DNA from: TMED88 sp964515335
GTDB taxonomy: Bacteria > Myxococcota_A > UBA9160 > UBA4427
Assembly: GCA_964515335.1 (NCBI GenBank)
Contig: CAZETS010000011.1
Span: 1 to 64,000 of the forward strand
Direction of reading: 5' to 3'
Length of the DNA: 64,000 nt
Positions 9,647 to 17,911 of this stretch are shown in pieces; the stretch's first letter is position 1, and each line of letters starts with the position of its first letter. Position numbers and translations under genes: made by a program. The notes under the pieces were generated by a model, which made no database searches, was not told the origin of the DNA, and saw nothing but the letters and a program-made list of their open reading frames with translations.

Positions 9647-10052
9647 AGCGCTCGGCCGGGCGGGTGAGTGGATCGGCGCGTGCCTGCTTGCCGTCGTCGG
9701 CGGGGCACTGATCTCGGCTTGCGCGAGTTGGGAGCGCCAGCATTGGCTCGACGAAACCTACACGCCCGGCGCTTCACGCTCCGCGGCGAGAACCTACAAG
9801 CATGGCCAGTCGAATACGCTGGTGCGCACTGTGATCTTCGAGGTGGACGAGGAGCAGGCGCCCGAAGGCGCGGCTGAAGCACTCGGTCCCGAGCGGCTCG
9901 AAATGGTGATCGGTTTCGACGTCTACGACGTCCGGCTGCGGACGGGCAACCGCCACGTGCGAAAGCTCGAGTCGATGTGTGACTTCGTCTTCTTCGACGA
10001 GCGAGAGCTTCTCGTGGGTGGGTTTCGTCGAGACGGAACCTGCTCGCGGTAG
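9636..10052 (+). CDS. Small lipoprotein of unknown function, last gene of the operon
   Basis: A 138-residue protein whose ATG lies 11 bases inside the antiporter gene, so translation is probably coupled. A signal peptide ends in the lipobox LISAC (Cys near residue 29). The mature part (about 110 residues) contains LVRTVIFEVDEEQAP, LEMVIGFDVYDVRLR and two Cys residues (SMCDFVFF, GTCSR) that could form a disulphide. I do not recognise a family. Its position implies an envelope role linked to the decarboxylase system, perhaps with the porin; this is inference only. Confidence 0.75.
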   Translation: MQARALGRAGEWIGACLLAVVGGALISACASWERQHWLDETYTPGASRSAARTYKHGQSNTLVRTVIFEVDEEQAPEGAAEALGPERLEMVIGFDVYDVRLRTGNRHVRKLESMCDFVFFDERELLVGGFRRDGTCSR

Positions 10053-10077
10053 CAAGCCCCACCGTTTCCGCGGCGCC

Positions 10078-10130
10078 GGACGAAAGGGGCGGACGAAAGG
10101 GGCGGCCGAGAGGGGGCGGCCAAGAGGGGC
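10078..10130. repeat. Four imperfect 13-14-bp tandem repeats between convergent genes
   Basis: Two exact copies of GGACGAAAGGGGC (10078-10090, 10091-10103) are followed by GGCCGAGAGGGGGC (10104-10117) and GGCCAAGAGGGGC (10118-10130). The array sits between the stop of the small lipoprotein gene and the stop of the oppositely oriented BtuF-like gene. It does not code and has no spacer structure. Confidence 0.8.
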
Positions 10131-10136
10131 GGCCGA

Positions 10137-11036
10137 TCAGCGGCCCTCCGCTTCGAGCTCTCGCGTTCGCTCCCTGGTCAGGGCACGGAAGCGCTGGGCG
10201 GTCTCCGTGGGTGCGTCGAGCCAGAAGGTGCGGGCGTCGAGCGTCACGAAATCGACGAGCACCGACGCACCGACCTCGCGGAGCACGCCTTCACGTTCGG
10301 CCCGCGAAGGCGGGACGGGAGTAATCACCAGCACCCACTCGGGCGCGTAGGCGGCGAGCCGGTCGCTGCTCGCCGCAATGCGCTCGGCGTCCACGCCGTG
10401 GGTGTGCGTGACGCTCTCCGCCCCCGCGATCTCGATCAGGTCGGTCTCGAAGCTGTGCGCTCCCGCGAACTCGAGCGGCGCGAAGCCCGTGACCGCGAGC
10501 GCCCGCAATTGGCGCTGCCCGTACGACTCGCCGCCGATCAGTGCGAGGGGGCGCGCCAGCTCGATTTCGGCTCGGAGCGCCTGCGCGCGTCCGACGAGCC
10601 GCGACCCCAGGCCGCGAAACAGCATGTAGACGTCCTCGAGGCTCGCCGGCGCGAACACCAGCACGTCTGCCCCGCTCTGCGCGAGTCCCCCGCCCGCTTC
10701 CGGCGCGGGGAGCGGGCCCGGCGGCACCAGGATCAGATCCGGTGCAAGCGAGCCCAGACTGTCCGCGTCGACGACCGGCAGCTCCTCCAGCTCCTCCAGC
10801 CCGGGGAGCCTCGCGGACTCGCGATCGACGCCGACCAGCCGGTCCTGCGCTTCGAGCAGCAGGAGGAAGCGGCTTGCCAGCGGCGACAGGGAGACCACGC
10901 GCACCGCCCGCGGGGAGGCCGGATCCCAATCAGTCGATGGGGTGACTCCTTCGGGCGGGCCGCACGCCGCGCAGGCGAGCAGAACCCACAGCACGACCGC
11001 TGCGCGTCGCAACCCGCTGCCGCGACGCCCTTTCAC
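10137..11036 (-). CDS. BtuF-like periplasmic substrate-binding lipoprotein
   Basis: Helical-backbone metal/cobalamin binding protein (TroA superfamily), 299 residues from GTG 11036. That start has GAGG just upstream and puts a short Arg-rich n-region before the hydrophobic core and lipobox LACAACG. Family marks are VRVVSLSPLASRFLLLL at the start of the first lobe, RLVGVDRES, then LGSLAPDLILV, and in the second lobe TDLIEIAGAESV with LAAYAPEWVLVI. Such proteins deliver vitamin B12, haem or ferric siderophores to an ABC importer, but no permease or ATPase gene is nearby, so the ligand is unknown. An upstream ATG at 11108 would add residues that do not look like a signal peptide. Confidence 0.85.
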   Translation of the reverse strand: MKGRRGSGLRRAAVVLWVLLACAACGPPEGVTPSTDWDPASPRAVRVVSLSPLASRFLLLLEAQDRLVGVDRESARLPGLEELEELPVVDADSLGSLAPDLILVPPGPLPAPEAGGGLAQSGADVLVFAPASLEDVYMLFRGLGSRLVGRAQALRAEIELARPLALIGGESYGQRQLRALAVTGFAPLEFAGAHSFETDLIEIAGAESVTHTHGVDAERIAASSDRLAAYAPEWVLVITPVPPSRAEREGVLREVGASVLVDFVTLDARTFWLDAPTETAQRFRALTRERTRELEAEGR

Positions 11037-11367
11037 TCGCCTCGCCCTCGGCAGGGTATCGGCGCCCTGAGCGGACCACCCGGGGGGGAGGCGGACCGAC
11101 CCACCCACGACGGGAGGCGAGGATAAGTACCGCGGAAGGTCATTCGGACCGTGACTTTCAGCCTCAGTTCCGTTTAAGATCGGAGCTGGAGGGGCCGGAT
11201 CTACCCCCAGCGGACGCTCTGGCGCTGAGCGAATCCCTCAGCGCCGCTCCCGGATGACGTCCCACGTCCACGCAAGCGGGTCCAGGCATACGAGTGCGAA
11301 CCGCAAAACCAGAAAGAAGAAGCCCATACGATCCCACACCGAAGGGACAAATGGAAAGGCATTCCGG
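11037..11367. other. Divergent intergenic region with a hairpin
   Basis: This 331-base stretch lies between the BtuF-like gene (leftward) and a tagged exported protein gene (rightward). Apart from the inverted repeat at 11221-11245 I see no gene. No cobalamin riboswitch-like block is evident ahead of the BtuF-like gene. Confidence 0.5.
11221..11245. other. Perfect 9-bp inverted repeat upstream of a tagged protein gene
   Basis: GGCGCTGAG (11221-11229) and CTCAGCGCC (11237-11245) can form a 9-bp stem with a 7-nt loop. It lies about 120 bases before ATG 11368 and could be a leader hairpin or a regulator site; there is no T-tract. Confidence 0.5.
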
Positions 11368-11991
11368 ATGACGATGCTGCTGCGAACGGCCAGCAATCGA
11401 CTGGCCACAGGGTTGGCTCTGATGATGCTGTGGACGGGATCGGCGGCTGCCGGCATCCACACCTGGCAGATCAACGAAGTCTTCAGCGACGCCACCGGGC
11501 AGATCCAGTACATCGAGTTGCAGGACGTAGGCACCGGCGGCACCGAGATCAACATCGGCAACGCGACGGTCACGAGCAACACGCAGAGCCATACCATGGC
11601 CAACGGCACCGTGGCCCCGCCGACGAACGGCAGGTTCTACCTGATCGCGACTCCCGACTTCGCTGCGCTGCCGGGGGCTCCGACTCCGGACGAGATCCTG
11701 CCCGCCGGGGTGGTTCCATTCTTCGCGACCAGCGGCGACACGGTCGGGGCAGCCTTCGACAGCTACACCTTCGGCGCGGTCCCGACGGACGGTGTGAATG
11801 CACTCGATCGCGCCGGAACGACCCTGGTCAACACACCGACCAACTACGCTGGGGCGACGGGATCGGTGAACGCTGCGCCGCCCCCGCCGACCGTACCGCT
11901 TTCGTCATGGCCGGCGGTAGTGGGAATGCTGGCGATGATCGTCGGCCTCGGCACGACTGCCTTCGCGCGGCGCCCCGCCCAGAGCCGCTGA
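11368..11991 (+). CDS. Exported protein with C-terminal sorting-type tag, function unknown
   Basis: A 207-residue secreted protein. The chosen ATG at 11368 gives a clean signal peptide (MTMLLRTASNRLATGLALMM, cleavage near SAAAG). The longer frame from 11254 adds a hydrophilic, Lys/Arg/His-rich leader that is unlikely. The mature part starts IHTWQINEVFSDATGQIQYI and has NGRFYLIATPDF, resembling conserved exported proteins of unknown role. The C-terminus is a Pro-rich linker, then VPLSSWPAVVGMLAM, a hydrophobic helix and ARRPAQSR. This is the layout of an IPTL/PEP-CTERM-like tag: short motif, membrane helix, basic tail. The motif itself is not canonical. Confidence 0.75.
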   Translation: MTMLLRTASNRLATGLALMMLWTGSAAAGIHTWQINEVFSDATGQIQYIELQDVGTGGTEINIGNATVTSNTQSHTMANGTVAPPTNGRFYLIATPDFAALPGAPTPDEILPAGVVPFFATSGDTVGAAFDSYTFGAVPTDGVNALDRAGTTLVNTPTNYAGATGSVNAAPPPPTVPLSSWPAVVGMLAMIVGLGTTAFARRPAQSR

Positions 11992-12001
11992 CAGACGCCG
12001 C

Positions 12002-12037
12002 GGCCCCCCGCGCCAGCGACCGGCGGTGCGGGGGGCC
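12002..12037. terminator. GC-rich hairpin between convergent genes
   Basis: GGCCCCCCGC (12002-12011) pairs perfectly with GCGGGGGGCC (12028-12037) around a 16-nt loop, just after the stop at 11991 and before the end of the convergent copper-protein gene. It lacks a T-run, so intrinsic termination is plausible rather than shown. Confidence 0.45.
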
Positions 12038-12111
12038 CGCCGGTAACGCGCGCGGCGCGTGCTGATGCGCCTGCAGGGCTGAACGCGCTTCGAGACCGGC
12101 AGGCGCGCGGG

Positions 12112-12582
12112 CTAGGCGGCGAGCTTCTCCAGGTCTGGAATCACCGCCTCGCAGGCTTCCGCGCAGTCACCGCACTCGCGGTGCTTCTTGGCGTGCTTCT
12201 CGCACTCTGCCACGCAGTCGCGACAGGCGTCTATGCAAACCTTTGCCATGCTCCGCGTGTGAGCCGAATCGGACGCGACGAGGGTGGACATGGCACGGCA
12301 GACGGCCAGCATCTCGTGAACCTTGGCGGCGCACTGCGCGAGCGAAGTGTCCCCCTCGCGGAAGCTGACGAAGCAGTGGGAGATGCAGACCTGCCCGGTC
12401 GTATCACAACGCTCTAGCTCTTCGAGCAGTCCCGTGTCTCGCGGCGCATGCTTCGAATGGTCATGCGCTTCCTTGGCGGCCGCCGGGCCCACTGCCGCCA
12501 TCGAGGCCAGGGCGCCTGCAGCCACCAGCACCTCGCGTCGGTTCATGATGTTCGGATTGCGGTTGCCCTCGTCGGATGCCAT
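12112..12582 (-). CDS. Csp1-like four-helix-bundle copper storage protein
   Basis: Exported Cys-rich copper-binding protein of 156 residues. ATG 12582 has GGGGAGGAG eight bases upstream. A Tat-like signal, NRREVLVAAGALASMAAV, lies at about 14-31, followed by a His-rich segment (HDHSKH). The mature part carries 12 Cys spaced along predicted helices, including CDTTGQVCISHC, CIDACRDCVAEC and ECGDCAEAC. That spacing is the hallmark of the Csp family, in which thiols lining a four-helix bundle hold many Cu(I) ions. Tat export of a folded apo-protein fits Csp1 rather than the cytosolic Csp3. An in-frame ATG at 12546 would start directly at the Tat motif. No copper regulator or pump is adjacent. Confidence 0.88.
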   Translation of the reverse strand: MASDEGNRNPNIMNRREVLVAAGALASMAAVGPAAAKEAHDHSKHAPRDTGLLEELERCDTTGQVCISHCFVSFREGDTSLAQCAAKVHEMLAVCRAMSTLVASDSAHTRSMAKVCIDACRDCVAECEKHAKKHRECGDCAEACEAVIPDLEKLAA

Positions 12583-12805
12583 GTGTGGATCTCCTCCCCT
12601 GGCTTGCCTCGGTTCGACCAGAGTCTACTCGACTCGCCCCCTCACGTAGACAGCTGGCCACAGAAGAGACCCTCGTCCTCGCGCCTACTCGCTTGCCTGT
12701 GCGGCCGGCGCTGTCGCAGAGACCGGGTCCGCGCCGGGCGCCCGCCATAGGGGGTGCGGGCGAGGGCATTGGCCCTCACTCCGGCCTGGCTACCCTGCCA
12801 CCGCA

Positions 12806-14065
12806 ATGAGTGCCGAAAGTGCGCAGAACGGCGACGCCGCCGAGCAGCCGGCGGCCCGTCTGATCGCATGGTGGAGGACGCACGCAAGCAGCGTCCTTCG
12901 GCTCAGCGTGAGGGCGATGACGGCGGTCGCCGCGGGCTGGCTCACCTACCAGTTCTGGCGCCTGCTCTTTCAGACCGGCAAATGGGGGGCCATCGATCTT
13001 CTCTATCTCCACACGGGAACCCGCTCCTGGTTCGCTGGCGACCCGGTCTATCCGGCATACCCCTTCGCCACCTACCCGCCGGCCTCCTACGCGCTCCTGT
13101 GGCCCCTGATCGGGTGGATGGGACCTGTTGCCGTGCGCTGGTTCTGGGCGGCAACCACCCTCGCCTGCCTGGCGTGGCTGATTCGGATCGTCCTTCGCGC
13201 CTCCGGCGCAACGCGAGCGATCGACCGGCGCTTCGTCGCCATGCTTCCGCTGGCCATGTACGCCACCGGTGCGGCCATCGGAAACGGGCAACTGACCAAT
13301 CACATCCTGCCTTGCTTGATCAGCGCCCTGCTGCTTCTGCGGAACGAAGGTCGCAGCTTGCAGAAGGACCTCCTGGGGGCGGCACTCTTCGTCTTCGCGC
13401 TCGTCAAGCCCTCGGTGACGGCCCCCTTCTTCGGCATCGCGCTCTTCGCCGTCGGAAGGATCCGTCCGGCGATCCTGATCGTCAGCGGCTATCTGGCGCT
13501 CACGCTACTTGCCTCCTGGTTCCAACCCGAAGGCCCGATCACGCTGATGCTGCAGTGGCAAGCCACCGCCCACGAAGCGATGTACACGGCACCCGTCTTC
13601 ACGAACAGCTCTGGCAATCTGCACAGCCTCTTCCACAGCCTCGACATCGACGACTGGCTCACCGCCGCTTCGCTCACCCTGCTCGGAGCCTTGCTGGCAT
13701 GGATCGCCTCGCACCGAAGGGGTGACCTCTGGGGAATGATGAGCGTCTGTGCCTTCGCCTCCCTCTTCCACACCTACCACGGTTGGTACGACGATTCGCT
13801 CCTCCTCATCCCGATGATCGCGCTCTACCGCATCGCAACCGAAGCCGACGAGCGACCCGGGCTCCGGGCGGCTGGCGGCGCCTTGATGGCAGCCACCCTG
13901 CTTTCGACGCTGGCGCCCGGCGGCGAGCACCTGTTTTCGTCACCGCTTCGCGACGTCTACATCTCTGGACAAGTAAGCGTATGGCTCTGCGTGCTCGCCT
14001 TCTTGATGCGCCACGTGGCCGTCACCCACCGGGCCACGAGCCGCAGGGCACTATCTGTCGCATAG
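12806..14065 (+). CDS. GT87-family (DUF2029) polyprenol-linked mannosyl/glycosyltransferase-like membrane protein
   Basis: A 419-residue integral membrane protein with about ten hydrophobic segments. The large first loop has IDLLYLHTGTRSWFAGDPVY followed by YPPASYALLWPLI. A later IGNGQLTNHILPCLISALLL and a helix with VFALVKPSVTAPF are also typical of GT87 (GT-C fold) enzymes, which use polyprenyl-phosphate sugars on the outer face of the inner membrane. The Asp in the first loop is a candidate catalytic residue. No partner biosynthetic genes adjoin it; sugar and acceptor are unknown. The gene is monocistronic and divergent from the copper protein gene. Confidence 0.85.
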   Translation: MSAESAQNGDAAEQPAARLIAWWRTHASSVLRLSVRAMTAVAAGWLTYQFWRLLFQTGKWGAIDLLYLHTGTRSWFAGDPVYPAYPFATYPPASYALLWPLIGWMGPVAVRWFWAATTLACLAWLIRIVLRASGATRAIDRRFVAMLPLAMYATGAAIGNGQLTNHILPCLISALLLLRNEGRSLQKDLLGAALFVFALVKPSVTAPFFGIALFAVGRIRPAILIVSGYLALTLLASWFQPEGPITLMLQWQATAHEAMYTAPVFTNSSGNLHSLFHSLDIDDWLTAASLTLLGALLAWIASHRRGDLWGMMSVCAFASLFHTYHGWYDDSLLLIPMIALYRIATEADERPGLRAAGGALMAATLLSTLAPGGEHLFSSPLRDVYISGQVSVWLCVLAFLMRHVAVTHRATSRRALSVA

Positions 14066-14329
14066 CGGACAGAGTCGCCACACCTGCCGAAATCAAGCTA
14101 CTGGAGCCGAATCGACAGGAACGCTCCGCACGTCTACTGACGGCGGCTACCGCATTCCCTCGGCCCCTTGCTCGCCCGCCGTCGACCCTGTGGCCATTCG
14201 TCCCAGCGGATTCACAGACGACGTGACGCAACCATACGTAACTCAAGACTACGCCGGCCCCGGCCGAACCCATGACTCACAGAACGCGCTCATGACCGAA
14301 TGACCAATCGAATTCAAGAGGGAACAACC

Positions 14330-16804
14330 ATGAAGACCCGGACTACACCGCAGCCCGCCACGAAGCCCGGCCCGGAGGGCGGCGAGGCCCCGGAAAAGTC
14401 GTTCGAGATGTCGTTCATGCGCATCCCCGTGAAGCTCTACCTGCTGACCGCGTTCCTGCTCCTCAGCATGGCGGGCGTGCTCGCGTACACGGCCGCCACG
14501 CTCGGACGTCAGAAGCTCGACGGCCACCACATCAACCTCGCCGGCGCCCAGCGAATGCTCACCCAGAAGCTCAGTAAGGGCATCTTCGAGGCGCGCCTGG
14601 GCGACACCGAGAAGCTCACGGAGATTGCCGGCATCCAACGGCGCTTCGAGAGCGTGCTGGCCGGACTGGAGGCGGGCGATACCGAGCTCGAGCTCAACGC
14701 AGCCGAGACCGAGGCGATCCACCAGAAGCTGACGAGCGTGGGCGATCTCTGGCAGCCGTTTGCCGAGCACGTCGAGACGATCCTGACCTTGACTCCGATG
14801 ATCGCGGAAGACCTCGAACGCGCAGACGCGATGCTCGCCAGCCTCTCGAGCAGGTCGGCGGCCTCGGCCAGCGAGGCCGAGGGCAGCCGCCACACCGCCG
14901 GGCTCGTCGACCTGTCTCTGGGCTTCGAATGGCTGCGAAGGCAGATTGCGCTCGGCGCCTTCCAGGCGAACTCCGAGTCGGTCGCCGAGATACGCGCACA
15001 GATGGCCGCGCAGGGCGACGCCCTCGCCGCCCCGCTGCTCGGGGGAGCGGGCGCGCGGTCCGACCTGATGCAGATCGGCGAGTCCTGGCGCGCCACCGCA
15101 GAGGTCCTGGAGCGACTGCTGGTCAGGACCGAGCAGGCCAGCGACGCCTACGCGTACGTGGCGGCTCGGAACATCGAGCTGCTCGCGACCATGAATGCGG
15201 CGGTCCAGGAGATGGCCGCCCACTCCGCGGCCAAGGTGGACACCATGGTGACACGCCAGATCGTGCTGTTGGCGCTGCTCGTGGCGGTGGGCATGGGCTT
15301 TGCCACCTGGCTGATTCGCGATGTCACGCGGCCTCTCGCCGAGGTGAACCGATGCATGGAGCGGATCTCCTCCGGCGTGCTCGACCAGGAAGCTCTGGTC
15401 GTCCGTAACCGGGACGAGATCGGCCTGCTCGCGAACATCTTCAACGTGATGTCCGCGCATCTCCGCGACATCGTCGACCGGGTGGCCAGTGTGGCCGGCG
15501 GCGACTTCTCGGCGGAGTTCCCGATGAGCTCGAAAGAGGATCAGCTGGCCTCGGCGCTCAACGGCATGGTCGGCTCGCTTCGTGCCGAGGGAGACCGCCG
15601 CGCCGCAGAGGAGAAGCGGCTGAGCGAGGAGCAGGCGCGGCGCGAGCGCGAGGAGACCGAGGCACGGCAGCGCGCCGAGCAGGAACAGACCGAGGCCGAG
15701 CAGCGGCGTGAGCGGGAACGGGCCGAGGCCGAGCGACAGCGCGAGCAGGAGGAGGCCGCCCGCTCCCAAGCCGAGGCGAAGGCCGAGCAGCAGCGCGAGC
15801 AGGAGAAGGCCGAGGCGGAACGGGCGCAGATGGCTCGCGAGCGCCGTCAGGCCGAGGAGCTCAGGGAGCGCGTCGACCTCATACTGGACGTGGTTCGCGC
15901 CGCGGCCAGTGGCGACCTGGGGCGCAAGGTGCCTGTTTCGGGGAGCGACTCGATCGGGCAGCTCGGCGAGTGTCTGGAGCAGTTCTTCGAAGATCTGCGC
16001 TCGCGGGTGGGTGCCATCAGCACCCGGGCCGCATCGGTGACCGAGTCGTCCGAGGATCTGACCGGAGCCGGAGAGCGGCTGCGGAGCGGATCCCAGGAGA
16101 CCTCCACCCAGGCGAACACGGTGTCGACGGCGGCCGATCAGGTGAGCGAGAGCATCCAGACGGTCGCGGCCGCAGTCGAAGAGCTGAACGCGAGCATCAC
16201 GGACATCTCGCGGAACACGACCAAGGCGTCCAACGTGGCGAGCGACGCGCTCACCATCAGCCAGACGGCCAAGGAAGAGGTCACGAAGCTTGGAGACGCG
16301 AGTGCCCGCATCGGGCAGGTCATCCGCATCGTCACGTCGATCGCGGAGCAGACCAACCTGTTGGCCCTCAACGCCACCATCGAGGCGTCACGCGCCGGCG
16401 AATCGGGCAAGGGCTTCGCGGTCGTCGCCAGCGAGGTGAAGGAACTCGCTCGCCAGACCTCGGTCGCCACCGACGAGATCAGCGAGAGCGTCGACGCGAT
16501 CCAGCAGAACACCGGGGTGGTCGTCGACTCGATCTCGCGCATCGGCTCGGTGGTACAGGACATCAACGACCTGCAGGGGTCGGTCGCCTGCGCGCTCGAA
16601 GAGCAGACCGCGGCCAACCAGGAGATCGGCCGCAGCGTCCAGGACGCAGCCAGTGGCGCGGCCGAGATCGCCACCAGTATCGGGGCCGTCGCGAGCCAGG
16701 CATCGGAAGCGACCGCCTCGGCCGAGTCGAACCTCAAGACGGCCGGAGACCTCTCGGAGATGGCCAACCACCTGAGCGAGCAGATCGCCCACTACCGCAC
16801 TTGA
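14330..16804 (+). CDS. Methyl-accepting chemotaxis protein with PilJ-type sensor domain
   Basis: A membrane chemoreceptor of 824 residues from ATG 14330, preferred over 14300 because of AGAGGG upstream. TM1 (LYLLTAFLLLSMAGVLAY, about 25-45) is followed by a periplasmic type IV-pilus transducer domain with INLAGAQRMLTQKLSKGIFE. TM2 is IVLLALLVAVGMGFATWLI, followed by a HAMP domain. Next comes an unusual stretch of about 100 Glu/Arg/Ala/Gln residues, then a second HAMP-like segment. The signalling hairpin tip contains ALNATIEASRAGESGKGFAV and VVASEVKELARQT. The C-terminus has no CheR pentapeptide. No che genes are nearby, so the kinase partner is elsewhere. Confidence 0.93.
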   Translation: MKTRTTPQPATKPGPEGGEAPEKSFEMSFMRIPVKLYLLTAFLLLSMAGVLAYTAATLGRQKLDGHHINLAGAQRMLTQKLSKGIFEARLGDTEKLTEIAGIQRRFESVLAGLEAGDTELELNAAETEAIHQKLTSVGDLWQPFAEHVETILTLTPMIAEDLERADAMLASLSSRSAASASEAEGSRHTAGLVDLSLGFEWLRRQIALGAFQANSESVAEIRAQMAAQGDALAAPLLGGAGARSDLMQIGESWRATAEVLERLLVRTEQASDAYAYVAARNIELLATMNAAVQEMAAHSAAKVDTMVTRQIVLLALLVAVGMGFATWLIRDVTRPLAEVNRCMERISSGVLDQEALVVRNRDEIGLLANIFNVMSAHLRDIVDRVASVAGGDFSAEFPMSSKEDQLASALNGMVGSLRAEGDRRAAEEKRLSEEQARREREETEARQRAEQEQTEAEQRRERERAEAERQREQEEAARSQAEAKAEQQREQEKAEAERAQMARERRQAEELRERVDLILDVVRAAASGDLGRKVPVSGSDSIGQLGECLEQFFEDLRSRVGAISTRAASVTESSEDLTGAGERLRSGSQETSTQANTVSTAADQVSESIQTVAAAVEELNASITDISRNTTKASNVASDALTISQTAKEEVTKLGDASARIGQVIRIVTSIAEQTNLLALNATIEASRAGESGKGFAVVASEVKELARQTSVATDEISESVDAIQQNTGVVVDSISRIGSVVQDINDLQGSVACALEEQTAANQEIGRSVQDAASGAAEIATSIGAVASQASEATASAESNLKTAGDLSEMANHLSEQIAHYRT

Positions 16805-16807
16805 ACT

Positions 16808-16828
16808 GCGCGCACTCGAAGTGCGCGC
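16808..16828 (+). terminator. Perfect 9-bp hairpin right after the MCP stop codon
   Basis: GCGCGCACT (16808-16816) and AGTGCGCGC (16820-16828) form a stem with a 3-nt loop, starting four bases after the MCP stop and before the end of a convergent gene. No T-tract follows; a bidirectional terminator is likely but not proven. Confidence 0.5.
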
Positions 16829-16846
16829 CGGCGAAGCGGAATGCCG

Positions 16847-17611
16847 CTACCGGATGCGGTTTCGCAGTCGCTGCCGCACACCGAGCACCACCAGGCCAAG
16901 GCCGGCCAGCAGGCCTGTTCCGGGCTCGGGGGTGATCACGTAGTAGCTGGCCACGATGGTGAGGTTCTGGCCGGGCTCTCCGAAGGCCGCGCCATCCAGG
17001 CTGTTGATGGTGACCGAGTCGATCAACAGGAAGGGAGCGGTGTTCACGATCCCGGTAATCGCCAGGACGTCGTAGCTGATGGGTACGTTCGAAACCGGAG
17101 GATTGGATGTGATGGTGTCGACCCCTGCCCAGGTCCCGTTCACTTCCAGGGGACCCGCGTTGGCGGCATAGAAGGTCGGCGTACCGGCACTGGACAGAGT
17201 GGTGAACCCCACCGAACTCGTGAGGGTCGCGTTCTCGATGTAGATCTCGTTGTAGCCCCCGAAGCTCTGGCTCAGCGAGATCAACGTGTTCGGAGTAATC
17301 GACAGCTCCAACGCCTCGAGGTTGAGCAACGATGTGTCCGCGGTGACGCTCACACCCGTAAGCCCTACTCCCGTCGTGCTACCGATCGTCACCCCGTTCA
17401 GCCGCACGTCGATGTCCACGTGCCCGCCCACGACGGGATAGACGGTGGACACCGCTCCAGCCCACGTTCCCGACAGGAGCACGCACCCGAACAACAAGGC
17501 CGCCCCCAGGCGACGGATCACTCCACCGCTGGATCGCTCAGCACTCAGCAACATCTGCAGCATCCGCAGCACCTTCGATTCCCAGGGACCCACCGGCCGA
17601 AACCGAAACAC
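16847..17611 (-). CDS. PEP-CTERM-tagged exported protein, function unknown
   Basis: A 254-residue secreted protein. The signal helix LGAALLFGCVLLSGTWAGA lies at about 35-53, so translation may start at a later ATG (17563, MLQMLLSAERS) rather than 17611. The mature part is Thr/Ser/Val/Gly-rich beta structure, with VDIDVRLNGVTIGSTTGVGL and LEALELSITPNTLI. The C-terminus, VITPEPGTGLLAGLGLVVLG then RQRLRNRIR, is a canonical PEP-CTERM tag: PEP, hydrophobic helix, Arg cluster. Such tags direct exosortase cleavage and surface attachment with exopolysaccharide. The exosortase gene is not in the window. Confidence 0.85.
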   Translation of the reverse strand: MFRFRPVGPWESKVLRMLQMLLSAERSSGGVIRRLGAALLFGCVLLSGTWAGAVSTVYPVVGGHVDIDVRLNGVTIGSTTGVGLTGVSVTADTSLLNLEALELSITPNTLISLSQSFGGYNEIYIENATLTSSVGFTTLSSAGTPTFYAANAGPLEVNGTWAGVDTITSNPPVSNVPISYDVLAITGIVNTAPFLLIDSVTINSLDGAAFGEPGQNLTIVASYYVITPEPGTGLLAGLGLVVLGVRQRLRNRIR

Positions 17612-17911
17612 GCCTGCAACATCGTCTGCGGCTGTGGGCTTCTAGCCGGCTTCGAAGATTAAAAGCCTGATGGAATGATTAGACCACAGTTCTCGCGATC
17701 GGTGTGAAAAAAATGCACATAGTGGTGAAGCATTGATGCATCCTAGACGCAGGGACCGCTAGATATACCCTCTGGTAGCGTCCGGCCCCTCTTCACGCCC
17801 CCGCCGATGCAGAATGCGACGCGAAACACCCGGAGGCGAGGCATCCGCCATACCCGCGGGGCATCAAGGCTCGCCTGCGCGCGCTGACCGCCCCGGGCTT
17901 CGCCGCGGCAC
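17612..17911. other. A+T-richer intergenic region upstream of the PEP-CTERM gene
   Basis: This 300-base gap between the 5' end of the PEP-CTERM gene and the 3' end of the glycosyltransferase gene is clearly richer in A and T than its surroundings (for example GTGAAAAAAATGCACATAG near 17702). It should contain the PEP-CTERM gene promoter reading leftward. I cannot fix exact promoter hexamers and see no sigma-54 GG/GC pair. Confidence 0.45.

Noticed and set aside
10078..10130. Possible CRISPR or integration site
   Set aside because: The units are 13-14 bp with no spacers, and no integrase, tRNA or target duplication is present.
12112..12582. Cys-rich protein as a ferredoxin-type or metallothionein protein
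   Set aside because: The spacing of 12 Cys along helices and the Tat-like leader fit Csp1, not CxxCxxC ferredoxin or short metallothionein patterns.
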